This document shows positions 45,082 through 54,151 of a stretch of DNA of 64,000 nucleotides, in pieces (positions within the stretch are counted from its first letter, which is position 1; every line of letters begins with the position of its first letter). This DNA is from Xanthomarina spongicola (GTDB lineage: Bacteria > Bacteroidota > Bacteroidia > Flavobacteriales > Flavobacteriaceae), in NCBI RefSeq assembly GCF_003148645.1, contig NZ_QGGP01000006.1, forward strand, positions 124,001-188,000. The letters run 5' to 3'. The notes beneath the pieces are model-generated. The model did no database searches. It was not told the origin of the DNA and saw only the letters and a program-made list of their open reading frames with translations. The translations under genes and the position numbers were made by a program.

Positions 45082-46470
45082 ATGGCATTAGAAGATCTTT
45101 TATATCCACTCTTGAACACGTATCATAAATTACCCTTTTGGGTGAAAAACATGGTTGGATATGTGTATAGATGTATTCCAAACCAAATTCGATATGGTAA
45201 ATTCTATAAACAGTATATAGAGAGAATAAATTTTTTTCAAAATTCAGGAAATGAAAAAACAATTATTGCACAACAGAAATTGTTATTGGATAGTGTAAAC
45301 CATGCGATTCGAAATATTGAGTTTTATAATAACTATAAAGAGATATCTAATTTAGAAGATTTCAGAAGGTTACCTGTTATTACCAAAGATCTTATTAATC
45401 AAAATAAAACCATCTTTATCGATGACAAAAAAAATAACTTAGCGTTAAAAGCAAATACTGGAGGCTCATCTGGAAATCCTTTTGTGTTTTATATTCATAA
45501 AGGTAAGACTAGATCTAAAGAAAAGGCCCATTTTGATTGGTATTGGTCTCAGTTTGGCTACAAGAGTGGTATGCCAATAGTAATGATAAGAGGTAAATCA
45601 CTAAAAAATAATGAGGTTTTCGAATATAATTCTTTAGACAATAAGCTAATTATAAATAGCAACAGTATAAATAAAGATACTATTGCAGAGATTTATGATC
45701 AAATTATAAAGTTCAAACCTAAATTTATTCATGCTTACCCGTCTTCATTATTGATTTTCACAAAAGTATGTAAAGCCTTTACAAAACTTCAAAGTTTTGA
45801 TTTAGATATAAAATCAGTTTTCTTAGGTTCAGAAGGTTTAACAACAGATGATTTCAGTTTGCTTGAAAATTTTTATAAGGCAAATATTGTAAATTGGTAT
45901 GGACATTCAGAATGTCTTATTCATGCAGGACGACAAGACAAAGAAGGGAATTTTAAATTTTATCCATTCTACGGTTTTGTAGAATTATTAGACGATAATG
46001 ATAACGTAATTAGTCAACCTAATCAATTAGGGAGAATAATTGCAACGGGATTTGATAATGAAGTCATGCCATTAATTCGATATGACACAGGAGATTTAGG
46101 CGAGTTATCAGAGAACAACAAAGTGCTAGACCCAAGTTATACGTGTTTAAAAAATATCCAAGGAAGGGATAAAAATTTCATATACTTGTCTGATGACACA
46201 GCAATATCGCTTACCTCAATTATTTTTGGTCAACATTACAAAGAGTTTGATTATATTAAAGAATTGCAAATAGAACAGTACAAAAAAGGTGTAATCATTA
46301 TGAGCATTGTACCTTTAAAAACTTTTGGAAATGAAGACATGATTCTATTTAAAAAATCACTTCTAAAAACAGTTAAAGAAAACACTTTGACTATTGATAT
46401 GAAAATTGTAAAACGAACAAAGAAAACACCAAGAGGGAAACACATACTTTTGATACAACATTTAAAATGA
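45082..46470 (+). CDS. CapK/PaaK-like adenylate-forming enzyme
   Basis: The 462-residue protein is related to phenylacetate-CoA ligase and the capsule protein CapK. The P-loop-like motif is NTGGSSGNPFVFY (about 126-138), the adenine-binding motif NWYGHSECL (about 271-279), and the aspartate motif IRYDTGDLGEL (about 332-342). In polysaccharide loci such proteins are thought to activate a carboxylic acid, which then may be put on a sugar; the acid is unknown. Together with the acyltransferase before it, this would fit an unusual acyl substituent. The next gene overlaps its stop as ATGA. Confidence 0.87.
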   Translation: MALEDLLYPLLNTYHKLPFWVKNMVGYVYRCIPNQIRYGKFYKQYIERINFFQNSGNEKTIIAQQKLLLDSVNHAIRNIEFYNNYKEISNLEDFRRLPVITKDLINQNKTIFIDDKKNNLALKANTGGSSGNPFVFYIHKGKTRSKEKAHFDWYWSQFGYKSGMPIVMIRGKSLKNNEVFEYNSLDNKLIINSNSINKDTIAEIYDQIIKFKPKFIHAYPSSLLIFTKVCKAFTKLQSFDLDIKSVFLGSEGLTTDDFSLLENFYKANIVNWYGHSECLIHAGRQDKEGNFKFYPFYGFVELLDDNDNVISQPNQLGRIIATGFDNEVMPLIRYDTGDLGELSENNKVLDPSYTCLKNIQGRDKNFIYLSDDTAISLTSIIFGQHYKEFDYIKELQIEQYKKGVIIMSIVPLKTFGNEDMILFKKSLLKTVKENTLTIDMKIVKRTKKTPRGKHILLIQHLK

Positions 46471-47693
46471 TATTAATTCCTTTACTTATTTTATTCGTAA
46501 TAATCTTAGTGAGATTCCAAAAAGGCATGTTTGCTGCGTTTCTGGTTTTGGTAGCTACAAAATCAGTAATTGATGCTTTTTGGGAGTACCAAATTGGACC
46601 CTTTTCGATTCTTGCTATACAAGGTTTCTTAGTGCCAGTTTTGTTTTTTGATGTTTTTAAAAGAAGGAAAATAGTTCCTAAGTTTTGGAATATAACTGCG
46701 AAAATTTATTTGTTAGCAATGTCATTAGGTATTATTTGGGGCTTTGTTGAGAAACCAATAGGAGTATTTCAAAACGCTTTTCTAAGTTTCAATTCTTATC
46801 TAGGATTTTTTTTAATCCCATTATTGATAACCAAACAATCAGAATTTAGAAAGTTATTAATTGTGATTATGATTTGTGGTATATTTCCAATAATGATTAG
46901 CTTATTTCAATTTCAAACGGGTATCATTTTTCAAGAAAGAGAAACAATTGGTATGACTCGTTATGTGGGATTTTATCATGATGCCTTTCCTGTACGGTTC
47001 TATGGTTTGATGACCTTGTTAGTAATATTAATTTATAATTCAATTTTTAAAACCAAATCATTTCTTTTAAAAGGCTTTATGGCTTTAATGAGTATAGGTG
47101 CTTTTTTTTCTATTTATTTGGTATTTAGTAAAGCGGCAGTAGGTATCATAGGATTGTGGATTGTAATATTGTTACTATTTTCTAAATCAAAAATAAAACA
47201 AGTCTTTTCGATTATCATTGGATTATCGGTTATTTTAATAGTTTTTGGAGATACATTTTTTGATAGTATAGAACAATTATTTAGCAAAGAAATAGGATAT
47301 GAGTCTGGTGAAGTGAAAGATGCACGTTACACGTTGGCAGGACGAGGATACATCTGGCAGGAAGCTTGGGATTTTTGGACGACTAAACAATCAGTGTTTT
47401 TTCAATGGGTTGGTGATGGTTTGCAAAGACCAGTACATAATGAGTTTTTACGAGTTTTACTTGCAAATGGTATAATAGGCTTGATATTATTGGTTATTTT
47501 TGTATTCACAATGTTGAAAAATGTGTTTAAAATCCATAAAAATATTAGAATTTTTGGTCTGATGTTGTTTGGCATGTATCTTATAGATTGCATAGGGTTA
47601 GTGCCAGGAGTTTATTACTATTATAACATTTTGGTTTGGGGGATTATAGGGTTATTATTATTAAGAAAAGATTTATTTGTAAAACAATACTAA
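46467..47693 (+). CDS. O-antigen polymerase/ligase-like membrane protein (Wzy-like)
   Basis: The 408-residue protein is strongly hydrophobic with about 10 to 12 helices and a larger periplasmic loop around residues 275-320 (SGEVKDARYTLAGRGYIWQEAW to DGLQRPVHNEFLRVLL). The RGYIW and HNEFLRVL motifs are typical of Wzy_C/O-antigen ligase domains. It should polymerise the flipped repeat units in the periplasm; it is the only such candidate in the locus. It overlaps the CapK-like gene by four bases and is followed directly by the oxidoreductase gene. Confidence 0.87.
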   Translation: MILIPLLILFVIILVRFQKGMFAAFLVLVATKSVIDAFWEYQIGPFSILAIQGFLVPVLFFDVFKRRKIVPKFWNITAKIYLLAMSLGIIWGFVEKPIGVFQNAFLSFNSYLGFFLIPLLITKQSEFRKLLIVIMICGIFPIMISLFQFQTGIIFQERETIGMTRYVGFYHDAFPVRFYGLMTLLVILIYNSIFKTKSFLLKGFMALMSIGAFFSIYLVFSKAAVGIIGLWIVILLLFSKSKIKQVFSIIIGLSVILIVFGDTFFDSIEQLFSKEIGYESGEVKDARYTLAGRGYIWQEAWDFWTTKQSVFFQWVGDGLQRPVHNEFLRVLLANGIIGLILLVIFVFTMLKNVFKIHKNIRIFGLMLFGMYLIDCIGLVPGVYYYYNILVWGIIGLLLLRKDLFVKQY

Positions 47694-49832
47694 ATGCAAC
47701 AACTCACACAAAAGCTTGGTTCAGGCGATATGGTTATTCAGGAAGTTCCTTATCCACAATTGGGTAAAGGCATGGTTATAGTCAAGAATCACTACTCTAT
47801 AATTAGTGCAGGAACCGAAGGTTCAACTGTTCAGGCTGCTCGTAAAAGCTTAATTGGTAAAGCTAAAGAGCGACCGCAACAAGTAAAACAGGTTTTTGAT
47901 ACACTTAAAAAACAAGGACCAATCCAAACGTATCGTGCTGTCATGAAAAAGCTAGATGCCTATTCGCCTTTAGGATATAGTTGTGCTGGAGAAATCATTG
48001 AAGTTGGTGAAGGAGTTACAGAATTTGAAGTAGGAGACAAGGTAGCTTGTGCTGGTGCAGGTTATGCGAATCATGCAGAAATAGTATCTGTGCCAATTAA
48101 TCTTTGTGTCAAGTTAGATTCTAATGCTAACCTTAAAGATGCTGCCTATAATACATTAGGAGCTATTTCCATGCAAGGGGTTCGTCAAGCCGATTTAAGG
48201 CTAGGAGAATCTTGTGTTGTAATCGGTCTTGGTTTGTTAGGGCAATTAGCTGCATTAATACTAAAAGCTTCAGGAGTGACTGTTATTGGTGTTGATGTTT
48301 CAGAATCTGCAGTAAATCAAGCATTAGAAAATAAGGTAGTAGATTTAGGCCTAACCAGAGATACTGCTGGTATTGAGGAGCAGATTTTAAATGCAACTAA
48401 TGGAATAGGTGCTGATGCAGTGATTATTGCTGCAGCAACATCAAGTTTAGACCCTATTAATTTTGCAGGTGCCATTACTCGTAAAAAAGGGAAAGTAGTT
48501 GTGTTGGGTGCTGTGCCTACTGGTTTTGATCGTGACCCCTTTTGGTATCGTAAAGAGTTGGAATTAAAAATGGCCTGCTCTTATGGTCCTGGTCGTTACG
48601 ATTTGAATTATGAAGAAAAAGGCATCGATTATCCAGTGGCTTATGTGCGTTGGACTGAAAAACGAAATATGGAAGCGTTTCAATCGCTCATTTCTACTAA
48701 CCGTATTGATATAGGTTATTTAACTACTCATGAATTTGACTTTGATAATGCCAAGCAGGCTTTTGATTTGGTTGTGGAGAAAACAGAACCATTTACAGGA
48801 ATTGCTTTAAAGTATGATATAGCTAAGACGCCTTCAAAGGATGCAATTGTGACTTCAGATGCGCAAGCTTTAGGAAAAATCAATATTTCATTCATAGGTG
48901 CTGGTAGTTATGCCCAAGGAAATTTGTTGCCTAATATTCCTGAACATGCAGATATCTCACGAGTTGGTGTTCTTACGAATACTGGTACAACGTCCAAACG
49001 TGTTGCAGAAAAATTTAAATTTCAATTTTGCACAAGTGAAGAGGCTGAAGTTTTAAACGATAAAACGAATACCGTTTTTATAGCGACACGTCATGATTCG
49101 CATGGGCCTTATGTGTTAAAGGCTTTACAAGCTAACAAACATGTGTTTGTTGAAAAGCCATTATGTTTACTTGAAGATGAATTAGAACAGATTATAGAAG
49201 CGAAACAGGCATCTAATAAATCAGTTATGATTGGTTTTAACAGGCGTTTTTCTCCTTTAACTCAAAAATTGAAAAAGGTACTTGGAAATAATCCCATGAC
49301 CATGATTTATCGTGTTAATGCTGGAGCCATTCCTAAAGACAATTGGATTCAGGATATGGAAATTGGTGGAGGTCGTATTCATGGTGAAGTTTGTCACTTT
49401 ATTGATTATCTGACTTATATAAATGGAAGTCTACCGATTAAGGTTTCGGCTACTGCTATTCCAGATGCCAATCAATTAAACGACACCATTAATGTGTTAT
49501 TACAATTTGAAAATGGTTCTTCAGGTGTAATTGCTTATTATTCAAATGGTTCAAAATCATTAACTAAAGAATATATTGAAGTATTTAGCGCTGGATTTTC
49601 TGCTGTTATTGATGATTTTAAAGTGTTGAAATTATACGGGAAAGGCAAGCCAAATAAGACTAAATTAATCAATCAGAATAAAGGTCAGAAAGAAATGGTT
49701 GAAGCTTTTGTAAACGGTCTTTTAAAAGATGGTGAAGCTCCAATTTCTTTTAATGAAGTGGTAGCAGTAACAAAAACCTGCTTTAGCATTATTGAATCAA
49801 TTAAACGTGGAGGAGAACAGATTGACATCTAA
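47694..49832 (+). CDS. Two-domain oxidoreductase: zinc-type alcohol dehydrogenase plus Gfo/Idh/MocA
   Basis: The 712-residue protein is a natural fusion. Residues 1 to about 370 form a medium-chain dehydrogenase: a GroES-like part (VKNHYSIISAGTEGS, YSCAGEIIEVGEGV) and a Rossmann part with CVVIGLGLLGQLAALI (about 178-193). Residues 395-712 form a Gfo/Idh/MocA oxidoreductase: NISFIGAGSYAQGNLLPNIP (about 398-417) and the HVFVEKPLCL motif (about 482-491). Such fusions occur in exopolysaccharide loci and are thought to modify a nucleotide sugar or lipid-linked sugar. The gene starts directly after the polymerase stop, and its end overlaps the next gene by 11 bases. Confidence 0.92.
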   Translation: MQQLTQKLGSGDMVIQEVPYPQLGKGMVIVKNHYSIISAGTEGSTVQAARKSLIGKAKERPQQVKQVFDTLKKQGPIQTYRAVMKKLDAYSPLGYSCAGEIIEVGEGVTEFEVGDKVACAGAGYANHAEIVSVPINLCVKLDSNANLKDAAYNTLGAISMQGVRQADLRLGESCVVIGLGLLGQLAALILKASGVTVIGVDVSESAVNQALENKVVDLGLTRDTAGIEEQILNATNGIGADAVIIAAATSSLDPINFAGAITRKKGKVVVLGAVPTGFDRDPFWYRKELELKMACSYGPGRYDLNYEEKGIDYPVAYVRWTEKRNMEAFQSLISTNRIDIGYLTTHEFDFDNAKQAFDLVVEKTEPFTGIALKYDIAKTPSKDAIVTSDAQALGKINISFIGAGSYAQGNLLPNIPEHADISRVGVLTNTGTTSKRVAEKFKFQFCTSEEAEVLNDKTNTVFIATRHDSHGPYVLKALQANKHVFVEKPLCLLEDELEQIIEAKQASNKSVMIGFNRRFSPLTQKLKKVLGNNPMTMIYRVNAGAIPKDNWIQDMEIGGGRIHGEVCHFIDYLTYINGSLPIKVSATAIPDANQLNDTINVLLQFENGSSGVIAYYSNGSKSLTKEYIEVFSAGFSAVIDDFKVLKLYGKGKPNKTKLINQNKGQKEMVEAFVNGLLKDGEAPISFNEVVAVTKTCFSIIESIKRGGEQIDI

Positions 49833-51021
49833 ATTTCAAACTAGTTTTTTAAAATTGAAAGCTTATTGTGAAGCTGAAAACTTTAAAGGTTGGGATCCTT
49901 ATGATGGTCTCAATTCTAAAGTATTTCAAGCACTGCCATTTAAACATTGGGATTTAGCCAGATTGGCTTGGATTCAAGGTTTTAAAAGAAGCCCTATAAA
50001 TTTTAGAGCGTTATTGTTAGTTCCAAAACAGCATAATTCGAAAGGAATTGCTTTGTTTTTATTAGGCTATTGCAAATTGTATCAAGCATCTTTAAAAGGT
50101 GAAGACGTATATGGAAGTAGCGTCGAATTATTAAATAAGATTAAAGAACTTACCAATTTGCTTTTAAGTTTGAAATCTCAAGGATATTCTGGTGCTTGTT
50201 GGGGCTATAATTTCGATTGGCAAGCAAGACGATTATTCTTATTCAAAAAAAATACGCCAACAGTAGTTGCTACAGCCTTTTGTGTGGAAGCTTTGTTAGA
50301 AAGTTATGAAATAACAAAAGACGAATCTGTTTTAAAAGAAACACTAACAGCTGCTGATTTTGTAATTAATGATTTATCTAGAACACCACATGGCAATGGG
50401 TTTTTGTTTTCATATAGTGTTAAAGATGGTAATAACACAGTAATTAATGCATCACTTTTGGGAGCTAAAATATTGAGTTATTCATATAAATACACGAAGA
50501 AAGATGAGCATTTAAAACTTGCAAAAGAAGCTATTACAGCAGCTTGCGAGTTACAAGAGGAAGATGGGTCTTGGATTTATGGTTTATTAGCTATCCAATC
50601 ATGGAAAGACAGCTTCCATACTGGATTTAATTTAGATGCTATAGAAACCTATCAGCAAAATACAGGTGATGTATCATTTCAAAAGCATATAAAAAAAGGC
50701 TTAGAATACTATATCAAAAATTTCTTTGAAGAAGATGGGATGCCTAAATATTATCATAATCAAACATATCCCATAGATATTCATTGTCCAGCTCAAGTTA
50801 TTGTGACAGCTTCTAAATTAAACGTCTTCAAAGAAAACGAAAGGTTATTTTCAAAAGTTTTGGATTGGACCATGAATAATATGCAACATAAAAAAGGCTA
50901 TTTTTATTATCAGTTAAAAAAAGGAATGAGTTCAAAAATATCGTATATGCGTTGGAGCAATGCCTTTATGTTTAATGCTATGGCTCACTTTAATTTAGAA
51001 ATGAAATCGCAAAAACTATGA
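49822..51021 (+). CDS. Alpha/alpha-barrel protein of unknown function linked to the two-domain oxidoreductase
   Basis: Translation probably begins at a TTG (49822), preceded by a strong GGAGGAG ribosome-binding sequence at 49809-49815; an earlier TTG at 49792 lacks one. The protein of about 399 residues begins with TSKFQTSFLKLKAYCEAENF. The helical repeats (WGYNFDWQARRLFLFKKNTPTVVAT; DGSWIYGLLAIQSWKDSFHTGFNLDAI) suggest a six-hairpin (alpha/alpha) barrel, as in glycosidases and terpenoid-cyclase-like folds. No signal peptide is present. Its gene overlaps the oxidoreductase by 11 bases and the next gene by four. The reaction is unknown; acting on a lipid-linked saccharide is an inference. Confidence 0.75.
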   Translation: MTSKFQTSFLKLKAYCEAENFKGWDPYDGLNSKVFQALPFKHWDLARLAWIQGFKRSPINFRALLLVPKQHNSKGIALFLLGYCKLYQASLKGEDVYGSSVELLNKIKELTNLLLSLKSQGYSGACWGYNFDWQARRLFLFKKNTPTVVATAFCVEALLESYEITKDESVLKETLTAADFVINDLSRTPHGNGFLFSYSVKDGNNTVINASLLGAKILSYSYKYTKKDEHLKLAKEAITAACELQEEDGSWIYGLLAIQSWKDSFHTGFNLDAIETYQQNTGDVSFQKHIKKGLEYYIKNFFEEDGMPKYYHNQTYPIDIHCPAQVIVTASKLNVFKENERLFSKVLDWTMNNMQHKKGYFYYQLKKGMSSKISYMRWSNAFMFNAMAHFNLEMKSQKL

Positions 51022-51716
51022 TTACAGAATTTCTAAATGGTGTTAAGACCTATGCGCCGAATTCTCGTAAAGAATTAATGGACTATGCTATAGAGCATAA
51101 AAAAATTATGATTGCCGTTAATGCAGAGAAAATATTACATGCTACAGATGAAAGTCGAGATCTTATTAATAGAAATTTGGGGTATCCAGATGGCATTGGT
51201 GCCGTTTGGGCATTACATAAAAAAGGACATACAGATGTTGTTAAAATTCCTGGTTGTGAATTGTGGCTAGATTTAGTTCAAGCATTTCAAAAAGAAAAAT
51301 CATTTTACCTAGTTGGAGGGAAGCAAGAAGTTATTGAGGAAACGGTTAAAAAGTTAAAAATAGATTTTCCTGAAATTACTATTTCAAATTATAGAAATGG
51401 CTATATAAAAACAGATCAAGAAGAATTAGGATTGATAGAAGACATTGTTAAGCATCAACCAGATATTGTTTTAGTTGCAATGGGTTCACCAAAACAAGAG
51501 TTGTTAATGGAACGCATTCAAAAAGAACATCAGGCAACGTATCAAGGTTTAGGTGGGAGTTTTGATGTCTACACAGGACATGTGAAAAGAGCTCCAGAAT
51601 GGTGGGTAAAAAACAATTTGGAATGGACGTATCGATTAATCAATCAACCATCAAGAATAAAAAGACAAATTCACTTGGTAAAATTCTTTGTTAATTTGCA
51701 TTTGAACAAGTATTAA
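51018..51716 (+). CDS. WecG/TagA/CpsF-family glycosyltransferase (GT26)
   Basis: The 232-residue protein has GT26 features: HATDESRDLINRNLGYPDGIGAVWALHKKG (about 40-70), KIPGCELWLDLVQ (about 76-88) and VLVAMGSPKQELLMERI (about 152-168). Members add the second sugar (for example N-acetylmannosamine or its acid) to an undecaprenyl-PP-GlcNAc lipid. The neighbouring 2-epimerase would supply UDP-ManNAc, which supports such a donor. It overlaps the preceding gene by four bases. The membrane-associated acceptor fits the C-terminal basic tail. Confidence 0.92.
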   Translation: MITEFLNGVKTYAPNSRKELMDYAIEHKKIMIAVNAEKILHATDESRDLINRNLGYPDGIGAVWALHKKGHTDVVKIPGCELWLDLVQAFQKEKSFYLVGGKQEVIEETVKKLKIDFPEITISNYRNGYIKTDQEELGLIEDIVKHQPDIVLVAMGSPKQELLMERIQKEHQATYQGLGGSFDVYTGHVKRAPEWWVKNNLEWTYRLINQPSRIKRQIHLVKFFVNLHLNKY

Positions 51717-51736
51717 TAAAACAATTATTATAAAGT

Positions 51737-52828
51737 ATGTATCATATTACAATCATTGCAGGAGCAAGGCCTAATTTTATGAAAATTGCACCAATTATTC
51801 ATGAAATAGAGAATGCAATGAAGGAAGGCAATGCAATAGATTATAGGTTAGTTCATACTGGACAACATTATGATAAAAACATGTCTGGTGATTTTTTTGA
51901 ACAACTTCAAATACCAGAACCACATGCTAATTTAGAATGTAGTGGAGGTAGCCAAGCTGAACAAACAGCCAATATTATGATTTCTTTTGAGAAAGAGTTG
52001 TTGGCAAATCCTGCAAATTTGGTTTTGGTAGTTGGTGATGTTACATCAACAATGGCTTGTGCCTTGGTTGCTCAAAAATTACACACTAAAGTGGCGCATG
52101 TTGAAGGAGGTATTCGATCTAACGATTGGACAATGCCAGAAGAAATTAATAGATTGGTAACAGATAGTATTACTAATTATTTCTTTACAACTTCAGAAAC
52201 AGCCAATAATTATCTTAAGGAAAGTGGTGTGAAGGAAAATCAGATTTTCTTTGTTGGCAATACCATGATTGATACGCTATTAAAACAGATGCCAAATTTT
52301 AAAGCACCACAGGTTTGGGAAGAATTAGCTTTAAAAGAAAAGGAATATATCGTCATGACTTTACATCGACCAGCAAATGTCGATGAAGAAAACCAACTTA
52401 AAGATATGATTAATGAGATTATGGAACATTCTGGCAACATGCCAATTGTGTTTCCAGTTCACCCAAGAACGGCTAAAATCTTGGAGAATCTAGATATTAA
52501 GCATTCAAGACTACATACTGTAAGTCCATTGAGTTATTTAGAGTTTAATTATTTGGTAAAGCATGCTAATGCAGTTATTACAGATTCTGGTGGTATTACA
52601 GAAGAAGCATCCATTATGAATGTTCCTTGTTTGACTTTAAGAGATAATACTGAAAGGCCAGAAACCATTATTTTGGGTACAAATGAGTTGGTTGGCACCA
52701 ATCCAAAAAATATAAAGCCTTTTTTAGATAAATTATTTGCAGGTAATTGGAAGCAATCTCAAGAGATCCCATTGTGGGATGGGAAAACAGCTAAACGTAT
52801 TATTGAAGCAATTATAAAATTTTCATAA
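51737..52828 (+). CDS. wecB: UDP-N-acetylglucosamine 2-epimerase (non-hydrolysing)
   Basis: The 363-residue enzyme converts UDP-GlcNAc to UDP-ManNAc. Visible family motifs are IAGARPNFMKIAPI at the N-terminus (about 6-19), HTGQHYDKNMSGDFF (about 40-54), HVEGGIRSNDWTMPEEINR (about 121-139) with the conserved acidic and His residues, TLHRPANVDE (about 208) and TDSGGITEEA (about 281-290). The length matches the norm of about 370-380. It follows the WecG/TagA gene after 20 bases and very probably makes its donor sugar. Confidence 0.95.
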   Translation: MYHITIIAGARPNFMKIAPIIHEIENAMKEGNAIDYRLVHTGQHYDKNMSGDFFEQLQIPEPHANLECSGGSQAEQTANIMISFEKELLANPANLVLVVGDVTSTMACALVAQKLHTKVAHVEGGIRSNDWTMPEEINRLVTDSITNYFFTTSETANNYLKESGVKENQIFFVGNTMIDTLLKQMPNFKAPQVWEELALKEKEYIVMTLHRPANVDEENQLKDMINEIMEHSGNMPIVFPVHPRTAKILENLDIKHSRLHTVSPLSYLEFNYLVKHANAVITDSGGITEEASIMNVPCLTLRDNTERPETIILGTNELVGTNPKNIKPFLDKLFAGNWKQSQEIPLWDGKTAKRIIEAIIKFS

Positions 52829-52874
52829 TTAATTTATATTTAATAATAACTTTGAATTAAATGAAGCTTATTTG

Positions 52875-52908
52875 TTTGCATTTAGTTCCAAAAAATGATA
52901 GATATTTG
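52875..52908 (+). promoter_or_regulatory. Weak candidate promoter before the initiating transferase gene
   Basis: TTTG at 52875-52878, a 22-base gap and GATATTTG at 52901-52908; the -7 box differs from TAnnTTTG at its first base. The 106-base gap after wecB is larger than usual for this locus. Weak evidence. Confidence 0.3.
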
Positions 52909-52934
52909 CATTAGCAGATTTAAAAACTACCCAA

Positions 52935-54050
52935 ATGTTAGAATCGTTACTTAATGTATTTAATCCTGAAGAGCATATTTTTACATGGTTGTTAGCAGCT
53001 TTTGTAATGGCTTTCTTTATAGCTTATAATACATTCCCTACCATTCTTTATGTAGCAAAAGAAAAGCATTTAGTTGATGAACCTGATTCAAGAAGTATCC
53101 ACTCAAATAACGTTCCAACATTAGGAGGAATAGGTATCTTTATTAGTTTGGTGGTGGTAATGACTATTACTGGAGCATTTTTAAATACTAAAGTGCTATT
53201 ATTGGTTATGGGAGCTCTTACCATTCTCTTCTTTTTAGGATTAAAAGATGACTTAACAGTTCTTTCTGCACGTAAAAAATTTAGTGGACAATTGTTTGCT
53301 GCGCTTTTACTAATTGTTTTCACTGATACACGGATTATTGGGTTTTCAAAAATTTTAGATGTTGAAACCTTGCCTTATTGGGTGTCTATTGGTTTTACGT
53401 TGTTTGTATACATACTCATAATCAATGCATATAATTTAATGGATGGTGTAGACGGACTTGCTGGTTCATTTGCTTTTTGTGCCTCTGGCGTCTTTGGTTT
53501 GTTATTTATTATAACTGAAGAGTTTAGTTTAGCAACTATTTCTGTAGCATTGATGGGGTCCTTAATAGCATTTTTAAGGTTAAACTTTTCAACGAAGAAT
53601 AAAATATTTATGGGAGATACAGGCTCAATGATTGTTGGCTTTTTGCTTGCTTTTTTTGCAATCAGCTTTATATCAGAGGCTCAAACAAATTCATTGTCTC
53701 AATTTCATAAAGCATCACCAGCTTTAGTATTAGCTATTTTGTATTACCCTTTGATGGACACATTTCGGGTTGTTGTAATTAGGTTGTTTTTCTTGAAAGT
53801 AAGTCCTTTTAAGCCAGATAAAAATCATATTCACCATATGTTTTTGAGAATTGGTTTTTCGCATGTTTATACAACATTAATCATTGCCATAATTAATTTA
53901 TCTATTGTTGGAATAGCTTTTAACTTATTGCATCTAAATTTAAATACTCAAATAGCAGCTTTACTTGTTTATGGGAGTATATTATATGTCCTGCCTTTTG
54001 CATTCCGTTATATCCAAGTAAAAAAATTAAATTTTAAAGAAGAGCATTAA
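52935..54050 (+). CDS. WecA/MraY-family undecaprenyl-phosphate sugar-1-phosphate transferase
   Basis: The 371-residue protein is polytopic (about ten to eleven helices). The Asp-rich sites of polyprenyl-P HexNAc-1-P transferases are present: LKDDLTVLSARKKF (about 105), NAYNLMDGVDGLAGSFAF (about 163-180), MGDTGSMIVGF (about 231-241) and the DKNHIHHMFLRIG stretch (about 297-309). It should start the repeat unit by putting a sugar phosphate, probably GlcNAc-1-P, on undecaprenyl phosphate, which suits the downstream use of WecB and WecG products. Starts at 52935. Confidence 0.93.
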   Translation: MLESLLNVFNPEEHIFTWLLAAFVMAFFIAYNTFPTILYVAKEKHLVDEPDSRSIHSNNVPTLGGIGIFISLVVVMTITGAFLNTKVLLLVMGALTILFFLGLKDDLTVLSARKKFSGQLFAALLLIVFTDTRIIGFSKILDVETLPYWVSIGFTLFVYILIINAYNLMDGVDGLAGSFAFCASGVFGLLFIITEEFSLATISVALMGSLIAFLRLNFSTKNKIFMGDTGSMIVGFLLAFFAISFISEAQTNSLSQFHKASPALVLAILYYPLMDTFRVVVIRLFFLKVSPFKPDKNHIHHMFLRIGFSHVYTTLIIAIINLSIVGIAFNLLHLNLNTQIAALLVYGSILYVLPFAFRYIQVKKLNFKEEH

Positions 54051-54093
54051 ATTAGTCTATATATTGTAAGGCTTTTAAAATATTATAAATGCT

Positions 54094-54124
54094 TTTGCAA
54101 TTGAAACAATAGCAACTATATTTG
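54094..54124 (+). promoter_or_regulatory. Promoter of wza-wzc
   Basis: TTTG at 54094-54097, a 19-base gap and TATATTTG at 54117-54124 match the consensus fully. It lies 27 bases before the wza ATG, so the export genes can be expressed apart from the biosynthetic genes. Confidence 0.75.
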
Positions 54125-54151
54125 TACCTATTAATGAACAAACTTAATTAA

